Notes: generated by a model from the sequence alone, not told the origin. DNA of 64,000 nt from Sporosarcina ureilytica (GCF_001753205.1 NZ_CP017560.1:434001-498000), one strand, 5' to 3'. Counted from the first letter of the stretch, positions 10,661 through 19,907 are shown. Made by a program: numbers and translations.

Positions 10661-11509
10661 ATGAAGGAAATCTTATCTGTTGATCATGTCTCCTTTGCCT
10701 ATCCGACCGATGATGAAATGGTAAGTAAAAATGCGGTAGATGATGTTTCATTTACGATTCATGACGGTGAATGGATAGCGATTGTAGGACATAATGGTTC
10801 GGGAAAATCGACACTAGCAAAGCTAATGATTGGACTTTTATTTCCTAACGAAGGAAATATCCATGTATTTTTGGAACAATTAACAGCTGAAAACATATGG
10901 GATATTCGCTCAAAAATGGGAATCGTTTTTCAAAACCCTGATAACCAGTTTGTCGGGTCAACTGTTCAGGATGACGTTGCTTTTGCATTGGAAAACAAAG
11001 GGGTTCCTTTTGAAGAAATGGTAACGGTCGTTCGCGAATCATTAACCCTTGTTAAAATGGAAGATTTTCTAGATCATGAGCCGCATCACTTATCAGGGGG
11101 GCAAAAGCAACGTGTTGCGATTGCTGGAGCATTGGCATTGAAACCAAATCTCCTCATTATGGATGAAGCGACGTCGATGCTTGATCCACAAGGAAGAGAA
11201 GAAGTGATTCAAATCGTATCCGAATTAAAAAGAACAACGGATTTAACAGTCATCTCTATTACACATGACCTTGAGGAAGCTCTGCTTGCGGATCGCATTA
11301 TCGTCATGAATCAAGGGAAAGTACTGGATATCGGAACACCGGAAGAAATCTTTTCAGATGGAGAGAAACTCGAATCAATCGGATTAGATATTCCGTTTGC
11401 TATGAATATGTCGAATTTAATTCGTCAAAATGGGTTGGATTTAGCCGGTGAACATATGACAGAAGAAGAATTGGTGAATGAATTATGGACATCTCACTAC
11501 AACAAGTAG
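10661..11509 (+). CDS. ecfA1: ECF transporter ATP-binding subunit EcfA1
   Basis: The ATPase has 282 residues and belongs to the energy-coupling-factor transporter, which powers uptake of vitamins or metal ions by interchangeable S components. Walker A is GHNGSGKST, the signature LSGGQKQRVA, and Walker B LLIMDEAT with the H-loop THD. The start MKEILSVDHVSFAY at 10661 follows GGGGGTGTT. The frame is open further upstream to 10559, but that stretch is the leader hairpin. The 3' end overlaps ecfA2 by 25 bases. Confidence 0.95.
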   Translation: MKEILSVDHVSFAYPTDDEMVSKNAVDDVSFTIHDGEWIAIVGHNGSGKSTLAKLMIGLLFPNEGNIHVFLEQLTAENIWDIRSKMGIVFQNPDNQFVGSTVQDDVAFALENKGVPFEEMVTVVRESLTLVKMEDFLDHEPHHLSGGQKQRVAIAGALALKPNLLIMDEATSMLDPQGREEVIQIVSELKRTTDLTVISITHDLEEALLADRIIVMNQGKVLDIGTPEEIFSDGEKLESIGLDIPFAMNMSNLIRQNGLDLAGEHMTEEELVNELWTSHYNK

Positions 11510-12357
11510 GGTATTTATACGGAAAGGACACACCGTTTGAAAAAAGAGCCTTGCATGGCGTAGAGGCGACCATTCCGTCCGGTTCTTACACGGCGATTAT
11601 CGGTCACACGGGTTCTGGGAAGTCAACACTCTTAATGCACTTAAACGGGCTCTTAAAGCCATCTGAGGGTATTGTGAAGGTCGGTGATGTTGCCATACAT
11701 GCCAAGACAAAAGGGAAAGAATTAAGAGAAATTCGTAGACATGTCGGCATCGTCTTTCAGTTTCCAGAACATCAATTATTCGAGGAAACGGTTCTTAAAG
11801 ATATTATGTTTGGTCCATTAAATTTTGGCGTGTCTGAAGAAGTGGCAGAAAAACGAGCATACGAGCTCATTAAGTTGTTAGGTCTTCCGGAAGATGTTGC
11901 AAGCAAATCCCCATTCGATTTATCGGGGGGGCAAATGCGAAGAGTTGCCATTGCCGGTGTATTGGCCTTTAATCCTTCTATTCTAATATTGGACGAGCCA
12001 ACTGCAGGATTAGATCCTCGTGGTCGGAAAGAGATTATGGAGCTATTTCATTATCTACATAAAAAAGAAAATCTGACGACGATTCTCGTCACACATAGTA
12101 TGGACGATGCAGCGCGGTATGCGGATCATGTCATTGTTATGCATGATGGAACGTCTGTCATGACAGGCTCCCCAACAGAGATATTTGGAAATGAAGAGCA
12201 ACTTCTTGCCTATCGTCTTGGTTTACCAAAAACGGTTAAATTTCAAAGAGATATTGAAAAGTTGATTGATCGCTCACTTCCGGAGATTGCGTTAACGGAC
12301 GAACAGTTGGCAAAAATGATTGCGCAAGCAGCACAAGAGGGGGATCATTCATGTTAG
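11485..12357 (+). CDS. ecfA2: ECF transporter ATP-binding subunit EcfA2
   Basis: The second ATPase of the ECF module has 290 residues. Walker A is GHTGSGKST, the signature LSGGQMRRVA, and Walker B ILILDEPT. The Q-loop FQFPEHQLFEETVLKDI is typical of EcfA2. It pairs with EcfA1 to bind EcfT. The start MDISLQQVGYLYG lies inside the ecfA1 3' end and the stop overlaps ecfT by seven bases, so the three genes are translationally coupled. Confidence 0.95.
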   Translation: MDISLQQVGYLYGKDTPFEKRALHGVEATIPSGSYTAIIGHTGSGKSTLLMHLNGLLKPSEGIVKVGDVAIHAKTKGKELREIRRHVGIVFQFPEHQLFEETVLKDIMFGPLNFGVSEEVAEKRAYELIKLLGLPEDVASKSPFDLSGGQMRRVAIAGVLAFNPSILILDEPTAGLDPRGRKEIMELFHYLHKKENLTTILVTHSMDDAARYADHVIVMHDGTSVMTGSPTEIFGNEEQLLAYRLGLPKTVKFQRDIEKLIDRSLPEIALTDEQLAKMIAQAAQEGDHSC

Positions 12358-13148
12358 AAAAGATGATTTTCGGTCGTTTTATACCGGGACAATCTTTTAT
12401 ACATAAACTTGATCCACGGTCAAAACTAATCTTTGTTTTGCTGTTTGTGATTGCAGTTTTTCTGGCAAATAATGTTCAAACATATGCAATTTTATTAGGA
12501 TTTACTTTGCTTGTCATTTTTGCATCCCGAATCCGTTTGTACTTTCTTTTAAATGGATTAAAACCGATTTTGTTATTAATTATTTTTACATTCATTATGC
12601 ACCTGTTTTTTACACGGGAAGGCGCTTTGTTAATCGACTGGAAAATGATTAAAATTTACGAAGAGGGTTTACGACAAGGTATTTTCATCTCGTTACGTTT
12701 CTTTATACTTGTGTTAATCACCTCCATTTTAACGCTAACAACGTCGCCAATATCGATAACGGACGGGATGGAAGATTTACTCAATCCACTTAAACGATTC
12801 AAATTGCCGGTCCATGAGCTTGCATTAATGATGTCTATTTCCTTACGGTTTATCCCAACATTAATGGATGAGACGGATAAAATATTAAAAGCCCAGCTTG
12901 CTCGCGGTTCTGATATTAGCTCAGGTACGATGAAAGAACGGATTCGAGCAGTCATTCCGCTTCTCGTGCCGCTGTTCGTAAGTGCTTTTAAACGTGCAGA
13001 AGATTTAGCAGTAGCTATGGAAGTGCGTGGCTATCGTGGCGGGGAAGGGCGTACGAGATACCGACAACTCAAATGGGATTATCGCGATACCATTGCAATG
13101 GTTGTTCTAGTTTTGTTAATCAGTTCCCTTTACTTTTGGAGAGGGTAG
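12351..13148 (+). CDS. ecfT: ECF transporter transmembrane subunit EcfT
   Basis: EcfT is a 265-residue membrane protein with several hydrophobic segments in the first half. The two coupling-helix ARG motifs that dock on the ATPases are visible: AQLARGSDI and AMEVRGYRGG. Its order after ecfA1-ecfA2 and before truA is the standard Bacillales arrangement. No substrate-binding S component is in the window, so the substrate cannot be named. Confidence 0.94.
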   Translation: MLEKMIFGRFIPGQSFIHKLDPRSKLIFVLLFVIAVFLANNVQTYAILLGFTLLVIFASRIRLYFLLNGLKPILLLIIFTFIMHLFFTREGALLIDWKMIKIYEEGLRQGIFISLRFFILVLITSILTLTTSPISITDGMEDLLNPLKRFKLPVHELALMMSISLRFIPTLMDETDKILKAQLARGSDISSGTMKERIRAVIPLLVPLFVSAFKRAEDLAVAMEVRGYRGGEGRTRYRQLKWDYRDTIAMVVLVLLISSLYFWRG

Positions 13149-13162
13149 GAGGTAAGGAAAAA

Positions 13163-13924
13163 ATGGGGCGTGTTAAAGCAGTCGTCGCCTATGATGGGAC
13201 GAATTTTGCAGGCTATCAATCACAACCCGGGATGAGAACGGTCCAATCAGAAATTGATAAAGCCTTAGTGAAAATTCATAAAGACAAAAGCATTCATTCT
13301 GTTGCGAGTGGGCGTACGGATTCGGGCGTTCATGCTAATGGACAAGTCATTCATTTTGATACGTCACTTACCCTAGAAGAAGAACGATGGCAAATGGCGT
13401 TAAATGTATTGTTGCCGACCGATATTCGCATCGTCAACGTTTGCTACGTGGATGAAGATTTCCATGCAAGGTATTCAGCAACTGGGAAGACCTACATCTT
13501 TAAATGGTCTTATGCATCCGTGCATAGCCCATTTGAACGTAATTATTCTGTTCATTTAGGAAAATGGCGTCCTGATGTTGAAAAAATGAAGGAAGCTGCC
13601 AAATATTTAATTGGCACATATGATTTTACTAGTTTTTGTTCCGCCAAAACAGCAACTTCCAACCGCGTGCGTACCGTGAGATTATTAACACTGGAAAGGC
13701 ACGGCGATGAGCTCGTTATGACTATCGAAGGTGATGGCTTTTTATATAATATGGTGCGGACGATTGCTGGAATGTTATTGGCAGTCGGAAAAGGTTGGCA
13801 TCAGCCTGAAGAAGTGAAGGAAATACTAGCGTTAAAGGATCGTCAAGCGGCAAGTAAAACCGCGCCAGCACACGGTTTATATTTAGATAATGTCACTTAT
13901 GATTATGATGATATACCTAAATAA
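13163..13924 (+). CDS. truA: tRNA pseudouridine(38-40) synthase TruA
   Basis: TruA has 253 residues and converts U38-U40 of tRNA anticodon arms to pseudouridine. The catalytic Asp lies in SGRTDSGVHANGQ (about residue 52). Other family segments are YDGTNFAGYQSQP at the N-terminus and FLYNMVRTIAGML. ATG 13163 follows GGGTAGGAGGTAAG, 14 bases after ecfT. The open frame upstream (13073) overlaps ecfT and is not used. Confidence 0.96.
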   Translation: MGRVKAVVAYDGTNFAGYQSQPGMRTVQSEIDKALVKIHKDKSIHSVASGRTDSGVHANGQVIHFDTSLTLEEERWQMALNVLLPTDIRIVNVCYVDEDFHARYSATGKTYIFKWSYASVHSPFERNYSVHLGKWRPDVEKMKEAAKYLIGTYDFTSFCSAKTATSNRVRTVRLLTLERHGDELVMTIEGDGFLYNMVRTIAGMLLAVGKGWHQPEEVKEILALKDRQAASKTAPAHGLYLDNVTYDYDDIPK

Positions 13925-14009
13925 ATTGCTTCGTATTGCTCGAGAAATGAACGTTAACCTGCAGCAAATAAATCGGAACAACTTTACCGTGTGTTTTTGC
14001 ATAAAATGC

Positions 14010-14038
14010 TTGACTAAAAGAAGAAATCGTTATAAGAT
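14010..14038 (+). promoter_or_regulatory. Sigma-A promoter for rplM-rpsI
   Basis: TTGACT (14010-14015), 17 bases, then TAAGAT (14033-14038). It lies about 105 bases before the rplM start and gives rplM-rpsI their own transcript after truA. Confidence 0.6.
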
Positions 14039-14044
14039 AAGAAA

Positions 14045-14143
14045 TGGTAATTCTAAAACCCCACAAGAAGCCCCGGAAGGTTATTTGTGTTTAGGGATAT
14101 AGATTAAATCGGGAAATTTACAGTTAATTAGGAGGATACAATT
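14045..14143 (+). ncRNA. Probable L13 leader (rplM autoregulatory 5' UTR)
   Basis: The roughly 100-base leader between the promoter and rplM contains CACAA...TTGTG flanked by CCC and GGG, which can form a compact stem. Bacillales carry a described autoregulatory L13 leader here. The assignment rests on position and this stem, not on a covariance-model match. Confidence 0.5.
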
Positions 14144-14581
14144 ATGCGTACAACATTCATGGCAAAAGGCCACGAAGTAGAGCGTAAATGGTATGTTGTC
14201 GACGCTGAAGGTCAAACGCTTGGTCGTCTAGCTTCTGAAGTTGCAGCACTTTTACGTGGAAAACATAAGCCAACATTTACACCACACGTTGATACAGGTG
14301 ACCATGTTATCATTATCAATGCTGAGAAAATTCAACTTTCAGGTAACAAATTGAAAGACAAAAAATACTACCGTCACTCAGGTTACACAGGTAGCTTAAA
14401 AGAGCGTACTGCACTTGAAATGCGCACAAACTACCCAACAAAAATGCTTGAGCTTGCAGTTAAAGGAATGCTTCCAAAAGGTCCTTTAGGCAGCCAGACA
14501 TTCAGAAAACTAAATGTATACGCTGGAGCGGAGCATCCGCATGCGGCACAAAAACCTGAAGTTTACGAGCTTCGCGGATAA
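14144..14581 (+). CDS. rplM: 50S ribosomal protein L13
   Basis: L13 has 145 residues, starting [20 protein letters not shown], with conserved [22 protein letters not shown] broken across the domain, [20 protein letters not shown] and [11 protein letters not shown]. It is an early 50S assembly protein. ATG 14144 follows TTAGGAGGAT. It is paired with rpsI as in most bacteria. Confidence 0.97.
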   Translation: MRTTFMAKGHEVERKWYVVDAEGQTLGRLASEVAALLRGKHKPTFTPHVDTGDHVIIINAEKIQLSGNKLKDKKYYRHSGYTGSLKERTALEMRTNYPTKMLELAVKGMLPKGPLGSQTFRKLNVYAGAEHPHAAQKPEVYELRG

Positions 14582-14599
14582 TAAGAGGAGGAAACAGTT

Positions 14600-14992
14600 T
14601 TGGCACAAGTACAATATCTCGGCACTGGCCGTCGTAAAAGTTCAGTAGCTCGCGTACGTCTCGTACCTGGTGATGGAAAAATTATCATCAACAACCGTGA
14701 CGTAGAAGACTACGTACCATTCGAAACATTACGAGAAGTTATTAAGCAACCACTTATCACTACAGAAACATTAGGAAGCTACGACGTTTTAGTAAACGTT
14801 CACGGTGGAGGATACACTGGACAAGCTGGTGCAATCCGTCACGGCGTTGCACGTGCACTATTAAACGTTGACCCAGATTTCCGCCCAGCACTTAAATCAG
14901 CTGGATTCTTAACACGTGACCCACGTATGAAAGAGCGCGAGAAGTACGGTTTCCGTGGCGCACGTCGTCGTCCACAATTCTCAAAACGTTAA
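14600..14992 (+). CDS. rpsI: 30S ribosomal protein S9
   Basis: S9 has 130 residues, starting at TTG 14600 ([19 protein letters not shown]), after AAGAGGAGGAAA. Its C-terminal tail ends RRRPQFSKR and reaches the P-site tRNA. The conserved [19 protein letters not shown] is intact. A terminator follows, ending the conserved ribosomal region. Confidence 0.97.
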   Translation: MAQVQYLGTGRRKSSVARVRLVPGDGKIIINNRDVEDYVPFETLREVIKQPLITTETLGSYDVLVNVHGGGYTGQAGAIRHGVARALLNVDPDFRPALKSAGFLTRDPRMKEREKYGFRGARRRPQFSKR

Positions 14993-15006
14993 TATATTAT
15001 CGTTTC

Positions 15007-15042
15007 AAGACTCTCGACCAAATTGGTTGGGGGTCTTTTTTT
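15007..15042 (+). terminator. Terminator after rpsI
   Basis: Arms AAGAC-CTCGACCAA and TTGGTTGGGGGTCTT, with some G-T pairs, are followed by a run of seven T. Confidence 0.85.
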
Positions 15043-15092
15043 ATATCAAAGTATCTAGTTATTGATTATTGAAAATGAAAAACATTTAGCCG

Positions 15093-15129
15093 AAAAAGAA
15101 AACCCGTAAAGTAAACCTTCACGGATTTT
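15093..15129 (-). terminator. Terminator of the 266-residue Cys-containing protein gene
   Basis: Read on the minus strand, AAATCCGTGAAG pairs with CTTTACGGGTTT around a short loop and is followed by a T-rich tract. It faces the rpsI terminator. Confidence 0.7.
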
Positions 15130-15191
15130 CTGATTTTTGCGTTGAATGTTAATCGACATTAGAACTTCTTACTTGTGGAAGAATGTTACCC

Positions 15192-15992
15192 TTACGAAGG
15201 GTTACAAGGCGCTATATCAATTACATCTGGGCTATCAGTAGTGCTAGTTGAAGTGAAAATTGTGTTTCCACCAAGAGATGCTACAACGCTAAACGATGTT
15301 GGATTAATCGTGATGTTGAAAGTTACATTGTTAAGCGTACCGCTACCAATGTGCAAGTCGCTGACAGCTGTTAAATTTAGAGTCAAGCCATTGCATGACA
15401 TTTCCGTAATTTCTTGATGATTAATTTCAAAATGAACGTCCGGACTTGTTGTACTATGAACCTCTAAATTGAAATGGCTACCTTCTAGTTCACAATTTGG
15501 AGAGCAAATTTTTATTGAAAATGGACTCGCTACAGCAGCTTCGAGTGGATTTCCGTTTAAAGTAGCGGTTGTTGTAACATCAGTATTTCCTTGGTTTGTT
15601 TCTGCAACAGCTAAACAACATGTGTTGGATGGTGGGGGTGGACATGGACCAGTACCCGGTTCTCCGCAAATTACTCCTGTATCACCAACCTCCGCATGAG
15701 CTCCAAAGGTAACTTCAAATTGCGCACACACATCCTGTTCTACTGTAAACCTACAATCCGGTTGGACAGTTGGAAAAGTAGTTACAATCCTAGGCTCACC
15801 TACGCATCTAGTGGAAGTTGGGCCGGAAATTATATTTGGCGTAATGATGAGTTCGGCCGCCTCCGTAACCGTTTCATGAAATGTTCGCGTACACGGAGTC
15901 TCAACTTGTTGTATGACTACCCGCTGATTTTGAACAACTGGGCTTGTTTCATTGGTGCTGCTATTTCCGCAGCCACAATCGTTATTACTCAT
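15192..15992 (-). CDS. Probable spore-surface protein, paralogue A (266 aa)
   Basis: This is a 266-residue Cys-containing protein with no signal peptide and no named family I can confirm. The N-terminal half carries a CTRTFHETVTEAAEL segment and, further on, FEVTFGAHAEVG and GVICGEPGTGPC, the same pattern as the next two minus-strand genes. The C-terminal half (after CPPPPSNTCCLA) is Ser/Thr/Asn-rich and beta-like, with repeated short hydrophobic strands. ATG 15992 follows AAAGGAGAAT. Low charge, cysteines and the sporulation neighbourhood suggest a coat or exosporium component; that is inference. Confidence 0.75.
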   Translation of the reverse strand: MSNNDCGCGNSSTNETSPVVQNQRVVIQQVETPCTRTFHETVTEAAELIITPNIISGPTSTRCVGEPRIVTTFPTVQPDCRFTVEQDVCAQFEVTFGAHAEVGDTGVICGEPGTGPCPPPPSNTCCLAVAETNQGNTDVTTTATLNGNPLEAAVASPFSIKICSPNCELEGSHFNLEVHSTTSPDVHFEINHQEITEMSCNGLTLNLTAVSDLHIGSGTLNNVTFNITINPTSFSVVASLGGNTIFTSTSTTDSPDVIDIAPCNPS

Positions 15993-16270
15993 ATAATATT
16001 CTCCTTTTTTAATAGTTATTTTTCCATAGACTTAAGGGCTGGTCATCAACAACAGTTCGATTATCAAAAGAATCTTTTCCTAAAAAATTTCACCGCCTTT
16101 TTTGTCACTGATGTATCTATATGAAAGGTTTAATGGCTTGTCTCCGCTTTTATCGCATGTTTTAATAAACTTTTCGAATAAGTAGTAGAAAGCAGTGCAA
16201 AAGCCCTCATTAGGCAGATGCTTAAACAGGCGTTTTCGCTAACTGCGATAATTCGGACTATAAAATGAAT

Positions 16271-16669
16271 TTATTTGTTTGTATCTTTAGTGTCATCATT
16301 GACATGATCACAAGGTCCAGAACCTGAATCACAAATAACACCCAGTGGTTTAACTTCGTTTTTTGTATCAAAGTGAATAGGAATCCGCACACGTAAATCT
16401 TGTTGAACTAAAAACTTGCACTTATCCGCTTTTGACTGTTTCTTTCTATGGCTTTTGTTCTTTCCGCAATTTTTTTTCTTTCTTAACCTTTTTACAGTCG
16501 GAGGACCACAACACTCCATTTCTATATCGGATTCCCTCACATGGACAATAGGTTTAATTGTCACCTGTGCTGCTACGCTTACTTTTTTCTCAATCGTTCT
16601 TGTACAACCACCATTCTCTGCGTCTCTATCGACAAAAACCAATTCTTCTTCATTATTATTTTGAGGCAT
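16271..16669 (-). CDS. Probable spore-surface protein, paralogue B (132 aa)
   Basis: This 132-residue protein starts MPQNNNEEELVFVDRDAE at 16669, seven bases after AAAGGA; an ATG nine bases earlier overlaps the Shine-Dalgarno. It carries the pattern shared with its neighbours: CTRTIEKKVSVAAQVTIKP, then a Lys/Arg-rich linker (RLRKKKNCGKNK), then LRVRIPIHF and GVICDSGSGPC. The linker interrupts the domain where the larger paralogue has other sequence. No family name is certain. A spore coat or exosporium role is inferred from composition and context. Confidence 0.7.
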   Translation of the reverse strand: MPQNNNEEELVFVDRDAENGGCTRTIEKKVSVAAQVTIKPIVHVRESDIEMECCGPPTVKRLRKKKNCGKNKSHRKKQSKADKCKFLVQQDLRVRIPIHFDTKNEVKPLGVICDSGSGPCDHVNDDTKDTNK

Positions 16670-16779
16670 TGAAATCATTCCTTTACTTTAAATTCTCTCA
16701 TTTTAGTAGATTTCCCTACGTGACATTAAGTACTGGCAACTAAATAAAAATGATTATAATCAAAGTGTAATTAACGATA

Positions 16780-16821
16780 AAAGAAAGCATCTGGTAAGTT
16801 ATTCAACCGATGCTTTCTTTC
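16780..16821 (-). terminator. Terminator of the 119-residue paralogue gene
   Basis: On the minus strand GAAAGCATCGGT pairs with ACC-GATGCTTTC around a loop and is followed by TTTT. It lies directly after the stop at 16824. Confidence 0.75.
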
Positions 16822-16823
16822 CA

Positions 16824-17183
16824 CTACTTATGATCATCAAGACAGCTCGATGATTCATCTGAGTGATCTCCGCAACTTACACCGTGTTTTTCTGCTTTGA
16901 CATTTGCTTTAAAATGAACAGGAATTTTCACGCGGATCAATTGACTAACGATCATCGTACATTCATCAGATGCATTTTTATGTTTTGAGGAAGGGTCGAT
17001 TGTAGATTCCAAACATTTGACTTCTATCTCCCCTACCGAAACATCAGGATTTACTGTTACCTTTGCTTCGATGCATATTTCCTCATCTAGGAAGGCGCAG
17101 GCAGTGTTTTTATCATGGGTATCTTTGGTAGAGTGCTTATGATGTTTTTTAGGTTTTGGAGGCTTAGGACCTTTTTTAGGCAC
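16824..17183 (-). CDS. Probable spore-surface protein, paralogue C (119 aa)
   Basis: This 119-residue protein begins with a Lys/Pro/His-rich stretch (MPKKGPKPPKPKKHHKH). The shared domain follows: EEICIEAKVTVNPDVSVGE, IRVKIPVHF, then GVSCGDHS and a final Cys. Its start is GTG 17183, after AAGGAAGAG. It is separate from the 16271 gene (155-base gap, own terminator). The hydrophilic basic leader followed by a Cys-containing beta domain resembles spore-surface proteins; function is not established. Confidence 0.7.
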   Translation of the reverse strand: MPKKGPKPPKPKKHHKHSTKDTHDKNTACAFLDEEICIEAKVTVNPDVSVGEIEVKCLESTIDPSSKHKNASDECTMIVSQLIRVKIPVHFKANVKAEKHGVSCGDHSDESSSCLDDHK

Positions 17184-17512
17184 TATTCTCTTCCTTTCTG
17201 TCCTTGTTACTTATATATAATGCGTAAATGCTCAAAGTGTGTCACATTGATGGTGTTTAATGAAAAGTTTAAGGTGAAGTAAGGTGGATAGGGAATAATA
17301 AAAGTCCCTTGCATAGGTATCCGAAATTTAATACTTTTACAGTTTAGGCCGCAATTAGGTGATTTCGTTATTGTTCCGGAGCCATCTTTTTAATATCCTT
17401 CAGGAAAAAAGATTGTATCTAAAAAGTAATGTAGGGTACGATATAAAATACCTGATTGTATCGCGAAAAAGATAATGCGCATTAAATGGGTTTATATAGA
17501 AGGAGAAAAATG
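17184..17512. other. Intergenic region between divergent genes
   Basis: About 330 bases separate the minus-strand paralogue C from the plus-strand UV endonuclease. It should hold both promoters. A loose sigma-G-like pair (TGTATC at 17457, 17 bases, CATTAAA) precedes the endonuclease, but the match is weak. No gene-like frame with a ribosome binding site was found. Confidence 0.4.
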
Positions 17513-18466
17513 ATGAAGATTCGTTTTGGATATGTTGCCAATGCATTAGGATTATGGGACGCAAGCCCGTCTAAAACGCTAACCTTTGCTCGCTATAAAA
17601 TGCTATCCAAAGAAGAACGCATGGATAAGCTCAAGTCTGTAACAGCTCAAAATTTACAGCATACGAAAAGAATTTTGTATTATAATATCGCTCATGAAAT
17701 AGAACTGTATCGATTTTCAAGTTCACTTGTGCCACTGGCAACTCACCCTGAAGTAATGTGGGACTTTGTTACGCCCTTCAAAAGGGAATGGGAAGAGTTG
17801 GGCCAGCTCATTCAACAATTTGAGCTGCGGCCAAGCTTTCATCCTAACCAATTTACACTTTTCACGAGTCCACGGGAAGAAGTGACCAGAAATGCAGTAG
17901 TGGATATGGAATACCATTTTAAAATGCTCGAAGTGATGAATGCGTTGGACAGAGGTCTTATTAATATTCATATTGGCGGAGCGTATGGGGATAAAGAAAG
18001 TACGTTAGAGCGTTTCCATCAGAATCTAAAGACGTTACCCGCCAATATTAAAAAACAAATGACGCTCGAAAATGACGATAAGACCTATCATGTTGAAGAA
18101 ACACTTATTGCTTGTGAAAAAGAAGGGATTCCTATGGTTCTTGATTATCACCACTATAAGGCTAATAAAGGTGAGGTGGACCTCTCAAATTATTTGCCGC
18201 GCATATTTAATACATGGACAAGGTTTCCTGAAGTGCCAAAAGTCCATCTTTCATCACCGAAATCAGATCAAGCCTTCCGTTCACATGCAGATTTTGTTTC
18301 TTTTGAGTTTATCTTTCCATTCTTGAAATTGGCAAAAGAACTTAATCAGGATTTTGATATTATGATTGAAGCCAAACAGAAGAACCTAGCCATGTTTAAA
18401 CTGATTGAAGAAATAGCTTCTATCAGAGGTGTCAAACGTATCTCAGGCTCAACAGTGGAATGGTAA
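17513..18466 (+). CDS. uvsE: UV DNA damage endonuclease UvsE, copy 1
   Basis: This is a UVDE-family endonuclease of 317 residues, a TIM-barrel enzyme that nicks DNA 5' of UV photoproducts. Metal and catalytic residues known for the family are visible: [34 protein letters not shown] followed by SHAD, and IEAK. ATG 17513 lies 8 bases after AGAAGGAG; the ATG three bases earlier is closer to the Shine-Dalgarno. A second member follows 42 bases after its stop. In spore formers UVDE complements photoproduct repair at germination. Confidence 0.92.
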   Translation: MKIRFGYVANALGLWDASPSKTLTFARYKMLSKEERMDKLKSVTAQNLQHTKRILYYNIAHEIELYRFSSSLVPLATHPEVMWDFVTPFKREWEELGQLIQQFELRPSFHPNQFTLFTSPREEVTRNAVVDMEYHFKMLEVMNALDRGLINIHIGGAYGDKESTLERFHQNLKTLPANIKKQMTLENDDKTYHVEETLIACEKEGIPMVLDYHHYKANKGEVDLSNYLPRIFNTWTRFPEVPKVHLSSPKSDQAFRSHADFVSFEFIFPFLKLAKELNQDFDIMIEAKQKNLAMFKLIEEIASIRGVKRISGSTVEW

Positions 18467-18508
18467 CTGTGATTGTTTTAATGACTAGCGGCGAATGAGG
18501 TGGCAAAA

Positions 18509-19474
18509 GTGACGATTGTACGTTTAGGTTATGTGGCAATGAGTATGGAATTAAAAAACGCATCTCCCTCTCAAACGATGACTTATGCGCAGTTTCAAAA
18601 GATCGATGATAGGGAAGCTGCAATTCGAAAATTGGAACGTATTTCGATTTCTAATTTACATAATACACTTAGAATTTTAAGGCATAATGTAGCTTCAGAA
18701 ATTTACTTCTATCGTTTTACTTCTCGATTAATCCCTTTGGCCAACCATCCTGACCTCCTTGATTGGGATTATATGAAACCTTTGCAAGAAGCGCTGCGAG
18801 AGATTGGCGACTTTGTAAGAGACAACAATATTAGAGTTGATTTTCATCCGGATCATTTCGTTCTCATTAACTCATCGAAAAAAGAAATTTTGAAAAATTC
18901 TTTACAAACGTTGAAGTTGCATTTTCTATTATTAAAAGGTATGGGCATAGACCGAACTCATCGCTGTGTTATGCATGTAGGAGGCAATTATAAAGATACA
19001 GGCGCTTCACTTGAACGTTTTATCGATAATTGGGCAGTAGTTCCGAAATCGCTACAAAAAATGATTATGCTCGAAAATGATGACACTTCATTTACGTTGG
19101 AAGACAGTCTTTACTTATGTGAAAAACTGGATATTCCGCTTGTGTTTGATTATCACCATCACCTTGCTCATCATCAAAATTCGGATTGGAAAAGCCATTG
19201 GGATCGAGTGATACAAACGTGGAGGCATTCTCCGCTTCCAATAAAAATGCACATCTCAAGCCCCAAAAGTCAAAAAGCATTCCGACATCATGCAGATTAT
19301 GTAGATGCGGGTATGTTTTTTGAATTTTTAACAGAAATAAAGGGGAGCATTCCACGAATTGATTGTATGATTGAAGCGAAAAGAAAAGACGAAGCCTTAT
19401 TTCATTTGATGGAAGAGATAAAAGCTAGAGATGACGTTGAAATCATTGATGGCTCTTCATTCAAATTAAGGTAG
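18509..19474 (+). CDS. UV DNA damage endonuclease UvsE-like, copy 2
   Basis: This is a second, diverged UVDE of 321 residues. The active-site series is complete: HPDHF, HVGGNYKDTG, LENDD, DYHHH, KMHISSPKS followed by HHAD, and IEAK. The GTG at 18509 is 8 bases after GAATGAGG; another GTG at 18500 overlaps that site. The N-terminus reads LGYVAMSMELKNASPSQTMTY, where copy 1 has [21 protein letters not shown]. It is probably co-transcribed with copy 1. Different damage specificity is possible but unproven. Confidence 0.88.
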   Translation: MTIVRLGYVAMSMELKNASPSQTMTYAQFQKIDDREAAIRKLERISISNLHNTLRILRHNVASEIYFYRFTSRLIPLANHPDLLDWDYMKPLQEALREIGDFVRDNNIRVDFHPDHFVLINSSKKEILKNSLQTLKLHFLLLKGMGIDRTHRCVMHVGGNYKDTGASLERFIDNWAVVPKSLQKMIMLENDDTSFTLEDSLYLCEKLDIPLVFDYHHHLAHHQNSDWKSHWDRVIQTWRHSPLPIKMHISSPKSQKAFRHHADYVDAGMFFEFLTEIKGSIPRIDCMIEAKRKDEALFHLMEEIKARDDVEIIDGSSFKLR

Positions 19475-19570
19475 CTTTGAAATATAGCATCGGAAAGTAT
19501 ATTCGCCTGAATCAGGAAGGGGATTCATGGTAAGCTTAAGTTAAGGTGAAAAGAAAGGGTGGATTGAAAT

Positions 19571-19867
19571 ATGAAAGAAATTACACCATCAGAAGTACAA
19601 GAACGTTTAGAAAGTGGCGAAACACTTCATTTAGTTGATGTGCGTGAAGATGATGAAGTCGCTGAAGGAATTATTCCGGGAGCTCTTCATATTCCACTTG
19701 GTGAGGTAGCTGAGCGAGTAAATGAATTGGATAAGTCTAAGTCATATATCCTTATCTGCCGCTCAGGCGGTCGTAGCGGGCGTGCTACAGAGTTTCTAGA
19801 GGCACAAGGCTATGATGCAACGAACATGACAGGCGGTATGTTGGAATGGGAAGGCGCAACTGAATAA
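19571..19867 (+). CDS. Rhodanese-like domain protein
   Basis: This is a single rhodanese domain of 98 residues. The catalytic-site loop is ICRSGGRSGRA, with the nucleophilic Cys near residue 64, and the domain signature LVDVREDDEVAEGIIPGA is near the N-terminus. Such proteins carry a persulfide sulfur for transfer. ATG 19571 follows AAGAAAGGGTGG. A terminator follows directly, so it is a single-gene unit. It has no clear partner in the window. Confidence 0.92.
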   Translation: MKEITPSEVQERLESGETLHLVDVREDDEVAEGIIPGALHIPLGEVAERVNELDKSKSYILICRSGGRSGRATEFLEAQGYDATNMTGGMLEWEGATE

Positions 19868-19880
19868 TTAAATGACACGA

Positions 19881-19907
19881 AGGGGCCCAAGAGGTTCCTT
19901 TTTTTAT
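19881..19907 (+). terminator. Terminator after the rhodanese gene
   Basis: AGGGGCC pairs with GGTTCCT (two G-T pairs) around CAAGA and is followed by seven T. Confidence 0.7.

Noticed and set aside
15696..16124. 142-residue plus-strand frame opposite the 266-residue protein
   Set aside because: It lies antisense to the better-supported minus-strand gene that has AAAGGAGAAT and paralogues.
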